A stretch of 15,426 bases of DNA, taken from assembly GCA_958430865.1 (NCBI GenBank), contig CAUDNR010000469.1:71882-87307 (forward strand), given 5' to 3'. The notes under the pieces were generated by a model, which saw nothing but the letters and a program-made list of their open reading frames with translations, was not told the origin of the DNA and made no database searches. The DNA is from Entrophospora sp. SA101. Lineage: Eukaryota > Glomeromycota > Glomeromycetes > Entrophosporales > Entrophosporaceae. Positions 15,310 through 15,426 of the stretch are shown one piece after another. Position 1 is the first letter of the stretch; the number at the start of each line of letters is the position of its first letter. A program made the translations under genes and the position numbers.

Positions 15310-15426
15310 CAGTACCTGGACAAAAGTATCGGAACACTTGCTTTTGTTAATTGCGCAAAAATATACATAATAAACATATATGAAATTTATATCATTTGCG
15401 GTTTAGGTTCTTGTGAATATCTATGG
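15310..15426. mobile_element. Left end of a Tc1/mariner-like element, cut by the window
   Basis: TA (15308-15309) is followed by CAGTACCTGGACAAAAGTAT and then CGGAACACTTG. The pattern CAGT...GGnCAAAAGTATnGGAACAC is a common Tc1/mariner terminal repeat in fungi and animals. The partner end and any transposase would lie outside the window, so completeness is unknown. Confidence 0.65.

Noticed and set aside
15132..15350. Plus-strand ORF of 72 residues
   Set aside because: Its end runs through the Tc1-like terminal repeat and its middle is poly-A derived.

Overview
The window looks like nuclear DNA from an early-diverging fungus. It is very AT-rich, and its genes are split by short AT-rich GT-AG introns of about 65-120 bp. 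Transposon relics with TA target sites lie between degraded genes. The codon use and the look of the HAD-hydrolase gene make an arbuscular mycorrhizal fungus (Glomeromycotina, Rhizophagus-like) my best guess. That placement is inference from memory, not a search.

Layout. (1) 226-967, minus strand: a broken homologue of the ciliary protein CFAP20/BUG22, with one intron, in-frame stops and two frameshifts. (2) 1300-2900: decayed coding scraps, a foldback element made of 15-16 bp subrepeats (1738-2418), and a 69-bp palindromic element flanked by TA (2450-2518). (3) 2940-4876: two pogo/Tigger-like non-autonomous elements with two remnants that may come from a pogo transposase C-terminus, plus a 53-residue orphan ORF. 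(4) 5292-8164, plus strand: a P-loop GTPase-like gene fused to a collagen-like glycine-rich region and an alanine/lysine-rich C-terminus. It carries a G-to-W change in its P-loop, two frame changes, one in-frame TGA and a probable 3' intron. (5) 8165-9395: no gene seen; another small element and a diverged ~167-bp tandem duplication. (6) 9396-10343, minus strand: a broken multi-pass membrane protein with a signal peptide. (7) 11264-12543, plus strand: the only gene that reads intact, a 224-residue HAD phosphatase in eight exons, one of them an 11-nt microexon. (8) 13257-13708: another inverted-repeat element. (9) 13863-14994: a 5'-truncated second copy of the 3' part of the GTPase-like gene. 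(10) From 15310: the left end of a Tc1/mariner-like element that runs out of the window.

The most unusual signal is how the two copies of the glycine-rich gene relate. They match without a difference over 770 bp (6994-7763 and 13863-14632). They then diverge sharply for about 195-210 bp, with indels summing to 15 nt (five codons). They become identical again for about 65 bp that run through an exon end into an intron. This patchwork suggests conversion or recombination around a variable C-terminal segment. Both copies carry the same in-frame TGA. I see no operon-like cooperation among the genes: this is a repeat-rich, decaying region around one conserved metabolic gene.
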